Assembly: GCF_013388255.1 (NCBI RefSeq)
Contig: NZ_CP058215.1
Location: 1,178,001 to 1,242,000 of the forward strand
Length of the DNA stretch: 64,000 bases
DNA from: Methanolobus zinderi
GTDB taxonomy: Archaea > Halobacteriota > Methanosarcinia > Methanosarcinales > Methanosarcinaceae
Reading direction: 5' to 3'
The notes under the pieces are model-generated. The model was not told the origin of the DNA and ran no database searches. It worked only from the letters and a program-made list of their open reading frames with translations. Positions 60,211 to 64,000 of the stretch are shown in pieces. The translations under genes were made by a program, and so were the position numbers. Position 1 is the stretch's first letter, and each line of letters begins with the position of its first letter.

Positions 60211-62856
60211 ATGCACAGTGAGCTGAGCTGGTATCGTGCAGACATAGAAGAGACCTTCAATATTCTTGAAACCGGAAAGGAGGGACTCACAGAGGATGAG
60301 ATTTCACTGCGTCTGTCAAAGTACGGATACAATGAGGTTGAAACCGAAAAGAAACATGGCCCTGCTTATATGTTTCTTAAACAGTTCGCCAATCCGCTCA
60401 TATACATATTGATAGTGGCAGCCATAGTGACCTTCTTCCTGGGGGAATACGCAGACTCAGCAGTGATCACTGGTGTTATTGTTGCAAATGCGATCATCGG
60501 TTTTGTTCAGGAACGCAAGGCTGAGAATGCGCTTGAATCGCTTGTAAAGATGATGCAACCTGAAGCCACTGTGTTAAGGAACGGTATGCGTGAGCTTATC
60601 CCCAGCAGGGAATTGGTTATGGGGGATATTGTTCTTCTTGAAGCCGGTTCCAGGGTACCCGCGGATCTTCGCCTGTTCCGGATCAAGAACCTTCGTATAG
60701 ATGAATCCACTCTCACCGGTGAATCCACTGCAGTTGAAAAGAATGATGCTGTAATACCCAATGAGGACGTACCCATAGCAGACCAGAAGAATATGGCTTT
60801 CTCTGCGACGCTCATTACGCAAGGTACTGGTATGGGCGTGGTTGTTTCTACAGGTAAAGATACCGAGATCGGTAAAATATCCGAGCTAATCAAGGAATCC
60901 GGTGAGATATCAACTCCACTTACACGTACCGTAAATGGTCTAAGTAAAAAACTTTTTTTTGTGATCGCCTTTGTTTCGATCCTCACATATATTGTAGGCA
61001 GGTTGCAGGGTTTTACTAATCTGGACATCTTTCTGGCAACAGTAAGCATGGCTGTCGCGGCGATACCTGAAGGCCTGCCGGCACTTATCACCATATCCCT
61101 GGCGATCGGTGTCAATCAGATGGCTTCCAGGAATGCCATCATAAGAAACCTTCCATCGGTAGAGACGCTTGGTTCGGCAACGGTCATCTGCTCCGATAAG
61201 ACAGGAACGCTCACAATGAACCAGATGACTGTGACTTCGGTCTATACTGCTGAAGGCAGATTTGATGTGGCAGGTGAAGGATATTCAAGGGAGGGGAATT
61301 TCTTTTTAGATGGCAGGCAGGTAAATGCCAGTGATTTTTCCTCTCTGGCAAAGACCCTTAAGGCCGGAGCCCTGTGCAATGATGCTTATATCCGGGAAAA
61401 AGGAGGCATCAATGGGGACCCCACCGAGGGTGCCTTGCTGGTATCAGCTCTTAAGGTATCTTCCTTCCATCTTCCCAGACTGGATTCAATACCTTTTGAA
61501 TCTGAAAATCGGTTTATGGCGACACTTCATGAGATGAATGAGGACTCAAATATCATATATGTGAAAGGTTCCCCTGAAAAGATCGTCGGTATGTGCCACT
61601 CACAGTTTGACGGACGTAAGCAGGTCAGGCTCGATTCTGAACAGATACTTCAGAAAGCATCTTCCATGGCATCTGACGGCCTCCGTGTTATTGCGATGGC
61701 ATGTAAACCCACAGGAGCTGATAAAAAAGAACTGCTTCCGGAAGATATTCATGATCTTACCTTCCTTGGCTTGCAGGGTATGATGGACCCTCCCCGGGAG
61801 GAGGTGAAAGGGGCCATAAAGAAGTGTAACAGTGCGGGCATAAGAGTAATAATGATTACCGGAGACCACGTACTGACTGCCAGAAGCATTGCCGGGCAGC
61901 TCGGAATAACCACAGAAGGTGCTCTTACAGGGTCCGAGCTTGATGGTATGTCTGACGAACACCTCCTGGAAAAGCTTGAAAAGGTATCTGTCTTTGCACG
62001 TACATCACCCGAGGATAAATCAAGGATAGTGCGTCTGCTACAGGATAAAGAGAATGTTGTAGCTGTAACAGGTGATGGCATCAATGATGCACCGGCCCTT
62101 AAAAAAGCTGACATAGGAATAGCCATGGGAAGATCGGGCACTGAGGTTGCCAAGGAAGCTTCGGATATGGTACTTACGGACGATAACTTTGCTTCCATCG
62201 TCAATGCCATAGAGGAAGGCAGGGATGTCTACGATAAGATACAGAAGGTAATCCTATGGACACTTCCCACCAACACTTCTGAAGCGCTTATAATTATCAC
62301 TGCCGTTTTCCTCGGGTTCACAGATCCTCCACTGCTACCTATTCATATTTTATGGATCAATACTGTGACCGCCATAGGACTGGGTGTTCCTATCGTATTT
62401 GAACCGAAGGAAAAACAACTTCTGATGAGGCAACCTCGTCCTCCTGATGAACCTTTGCTTCTCCCCATAATAAAACGCAGGATAGTGACTGTAGCCCTGC
62501 TGATAGTAATAGCAAGCTTCCTGCTTTATTTCTTTGAAATAGAGAGCACGCAGGGAAACGTATCAAAGGCACAGACGATTGTTCTGAACACGATAGTCTT
62601 CTTTGAGATATTCTATCTTTTCAACTCGAAATCCATTTATGAGAACGTCATCACGAGAATATTCTCTAACCGCATAATGCTGGGCGGAGTATTTCTGGTA
62701 ATTCTATTGCAGCTCTTTATAACCTACAATGGTTTCATGAATGGAGTTATGAGCACGGCTCCTCTGGAGATCACTGACTGGATGGTAATTATACTGATAT
62801 CAAGCTCCGTATTCTTCCTGGTGGAAGCAGAGAAACTGTTCCATAAAAAATTTTAA
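60211..62856 (+). CDS. P-type cation-transporting ATPase (P2 type)
   Basis: An 881-residue P-type ATPase with the N-terminal cation-ATPase domain (ELSWYRADIEETFNILET), actuator TGES, PEGLP in helix 4, the phosphorylation site SDKTGTLT (Asp329), MITGDH and GDGINDAPALKKADIG, and a six-helix C-terminal part. PEGLP and the overall layout place it with P2A/P2B Ca2+ and related pumps; Na+ or other ions cannot be excluded. The frame extends upstream over the RuBisCO start, but the ATG at 60211 fits the family. It diverges from RuBisCO, leaving 80 nt. Confidence 0.92.
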   Translation: MHSELSWYRADIEETFNILETGKEGLTEDEISLRLSKYGYNEVETEKKHGPAYMFLKQFANPLIYILIVAAIVTFFLGEYADSAVITGVIVANAIIGFVQERKAENALESLVKMMQPEATVLRNGMRELIPSRELVMGDIVLLEAGSRVPADLRLFRIKNLRIDESTLTGESTAVEKNDAVIPNEDVPIADQKNMAFSATLITQGTGMGVVVSTGKDTEIGKISELIKESGEISTPLTRTVNGLSKKLFFVIAFVSILTYIVGRLQGFTNLDIFLATVSMAVAAIPEGLPALITISLAIGVNQMASRNAIIRNLPSVETLGSATVICSDKTGTLTMNQMTVTSVYTAEGRFDVAGEGYSREGNFFLDGRQVNASDFSSLAKTLKAGALCNDAYIREKGGINGDPTEGALLVSALKVSSFHLPRLDSIPFESENRFMATLHEMNEDSNIIYVKGSPEKIVGMCHSQFDGRKQVRLDSEQILQKASSMASDGLRVIAMACKPTGADKKELLPEDIHDLTFLGLQGMMDPPREEVKGAIKKCNSAGIRVIMITGDHVLTARSIAGQLGITTEGALTGSELDGMSDEHLLEKLEKVSVFARTSPEDKSRIVRLLQDKENVVAVTGDGINDAPALKKADIGIAMGRSGTEVAKEASDMVLTDDNFASIVNAIEEGRDVYDKIQKVILWTLPTNTSEALIIITAVFLGFTDPPLLPIHILWINTVTAIGLGVPIVFEPKEKQLLMRQPRPPDEPLLLPIIKRRIVTVALLIVIASFLLYFFEIESTQGNVSKAQTIVLNTIVFFEIFYLFNSKSIYENVITRIFSNRIMLGGVFLVILLQLFITYNGFMNGVMSTAPLEITDWMVIILISSSVFFLVEAEKLFHKKF

Positions 62857-62930
62857 TAATCGAACCTCAGGATAAACATATAAAGTTACAGACCAAATCG
62901 AATATTGAAATAAATTTGGTGGGGTTGTAG

Positions 62931-63671
62931 TTGTCACAAGAAAATTCGAACAATAAACTATACTATCTGGTAATTGCGCTCTCAGTTGCTCTTATATTCA
63001 TGGCAGCATCGCAGTATGCCAGTTCGCAGGAAGCGATACAGGAAGATATTGAACACACCATTCATACCAGCGGATATGCGGAAAAAAGGGTTGTGCCCGA
63101 TACTGCAACAATGAACATAGGTGTGGTAGTGCAGGCTGAAACTGCAGATGAAGCATCAAACGACAATGCTGCTATTATGAGTGATGTTATTGCAGAACTC
63201 AAGGCCATCGGTCTGGAGGATAATGAGATCCAGACATCTTTCGTGTCTGTGAATCCGGTCTATAATTATGATGGTACACGAAGCATAGAGGGATATTCGG
63301 CTTCCAACAGTGTACAGGTAAGAACCACGAACCTCGATAACCTGAGCGAGATTATTGACAGGTCTGCAGATGCGGGAGCAAACAATATAGGAAGTATCTC
63401 CTTTTCGGCATCAGATGAGCTGCAAGAGGATTTCAGGGAAGAACTGATCGCATCAGCGGTCGAAGATGCATCTTCAAAAGCCACTATACTTGCCGAAAAC
63501 CTGAATGTTGAAGTAATTGGTGTACAGTCCTCGTCACTAAATGACAACAACGGACCGATAGTCTATTATGATGCAGCGGAAGTTCCGACCGAGGAAGCAG
63601 CATCCACTCCCATTCAGCCGGGTGAGTCAACTGTTTCCATCTCCGTCGAGGTTACATATCTTATTGAATAA
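62931..63671 (+). CDS. SIMPL domain (DUF541) secreted protein
   Basis: A 246-residue protein. An N-terminal helix (LYYLVIALSVALIFMAASQ) anchors or exports it. The SIMPL domain begins HTIHTSGYAEKRVVPDTATM and continues with EIQTSFVSVNPVYNYD and NLDNLSEIIDRSADAGANNI. The start is TTG at 62931, with GGTGGGG before it. SIMPL proteins are common in archaeal and bacterial envelopes and have been linked to oxidative stress; the exact role is unknown. It lies 75 nt after the P-type ATPase gene. Confidence 0.9.
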   Translation: MSQENSNNKLYYLVIALSVALIFMAASQYASSQEAIQEDIEHTIHTSGYAEKRVVPDTATMNIGVVVQAETADEASNDNAAIMSDVIAELKAIGLEDNEIQTSFVSVNPVYNYDGTRSIEGYSASNSVQVRTTNLDNLSEIIDRSADAGANNIGSISFSASDELQEDFREELIASAVEDASSKATILAENLNVEVIGVQSSSLNDNNGPIVYYDAAEVPTEEAASTPIQPGESTVSISVEVTYLIE

Positions 63672-63863
63672 AATCAACGATAGATTTTGACTCTGCACAG
63701 GCAGGCATGACAGCCGGTTGTTGGTTGTGCATGCTTTCACATTTTCTTCGGATAAAAACAGACTCTTCCTTCTGTAAATTAAAGTCTTTACTGGTCTGAA
63801 TAAATTCAAGTGCACAAAATACAGGTAGTTTTATATAAAATTGAAATTATACTATAAAATCAT

Positions 63864-64000
63864 ATGACGCCTGCGACCAGGAACAAAATACTCGTAGTTG
63901 ACGATGAGGTATTAAACGTTGAGCTTATGCGCGCGTACCTTAGTAATGAGTATGATGTCATTTCCGCATATAATGGTAAAGATGCGCTGGAAAAGGTGAA
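63864..64000 (+). CDS. Response regulator receiver protein (5' part, cut by window end)
   Basis: The first 45 residues are present. KILVVDDEVLNVELMRAYL is the receiver start with the acidic pocket (DDE), and ISAYNGKDALEKV follows. The phospho-acceptor Asp lies beyond the window. A TATA-like TTTATATAAAA about 30 bases before the ATG suggests a leaderless or very short leader mRNA. Whether it is a receiver-only protein or carries an output or kinase domain cannot be seen. Confidence 0.85.
   Translation, partial: MTPATRNKILVVDDEVLNVELMRAYLSNEYDVISAYNGKDALEKV

Overview
The window reads as a chromosomal segment of a methylotrophic methanogenic archaeon of the Methanosarcinaceae, most like Methanolobus or Methanococcoides. 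The grounds are a form II/III RuBisCO of the Methanococcoides burtonii type, an AMP phosphorylase, archaeal Trm56, a geranylgeranyl reductase, PGF-CTERM surface proteins, methanogen DUF1724 (FilR1/Msr-type) regulators and archaeal TATA-type promoters. The genus is an inference from remembered family similarity, not from a search.

Layout. 1-10.1 kb, mostly minus strand: a MoxR ATPase / DUF58 / two VWA membrane protein cluster with a 294-residue membrane protein at its head, preceded by prephenate dehydratase, an MscS channel and a guanine deaminase. 10.1-13.0 kb is an AT-rich accessory stretch with a short DUF4405 protein, a decayed transposase, a SpoIIAA-like protein behind a perfect leader hairpin, diverged repeats and two microprotein genes. 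13.0-29.0 kb is mainly housekeeping: LysE exporter, AMP phosphorylase and Trm56, a Nif3 protein with a microprotein, a KaiC-like ATPase with a partner, two paralogous secreted proteins, DHH phosphoesterase with EngB, a radical SAM / GGCT / geranylgeranyl reductase operon, an EVE-like protein, an FKBP isomerase and tRNA-Ser(TGA). 29-35 kb holds a cytochrome b5-like protein, a DUF1724 regulator and a five-PAS sensor kinase with its response regulator.

35-47 kb is filled by three tandem giant surface proteins (papain-like peptidase, lectin-like domain, PKD, parallel beta helix, PGF-pre-PGF, C-terminal membrane anchor), each with its own similar promoter. 47-56 kb carries an AzgA-type purine permease, an HxlR regulator divergent from an iron-sulfur flavoprotein-like reductase, an EVE protein, a second DUF1724 regulator, a 39-residue zinc-finger protein, a predicted archaeosortase-anchored c-type haem protein, an MBL-rhodanese fusion and a secreted beta-propeller. 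56-64 kb has a DUF2178 / Xre pair with an operator over its start, threonine synthase, a candidate structured RNA, RuBisCO, a P-type ATPase, a SIMPL protein and the start of a response regulator.

Themes. AMP phosphorylase and RuBisCO are two of the three enzymes of archaeal AMP salvage; the ribose-1,5-bisphosphate isomerase is not here. Guanine deaminase and the purine permease also fit purine scavenging. The strongest undescribed signals are structured non-coding elements: two hairpins with G-rich loops at 50.3 and 52.5 kb that look like one family, leader hairpins at 10.3 and 11.1 kb, and an RNA-like element at 58.4-58.65 kb. Next come the protease triplet and the surface haem protein. Several real genes are very short or lack a usual start codon and would be missed by length- or ATG-based calling.
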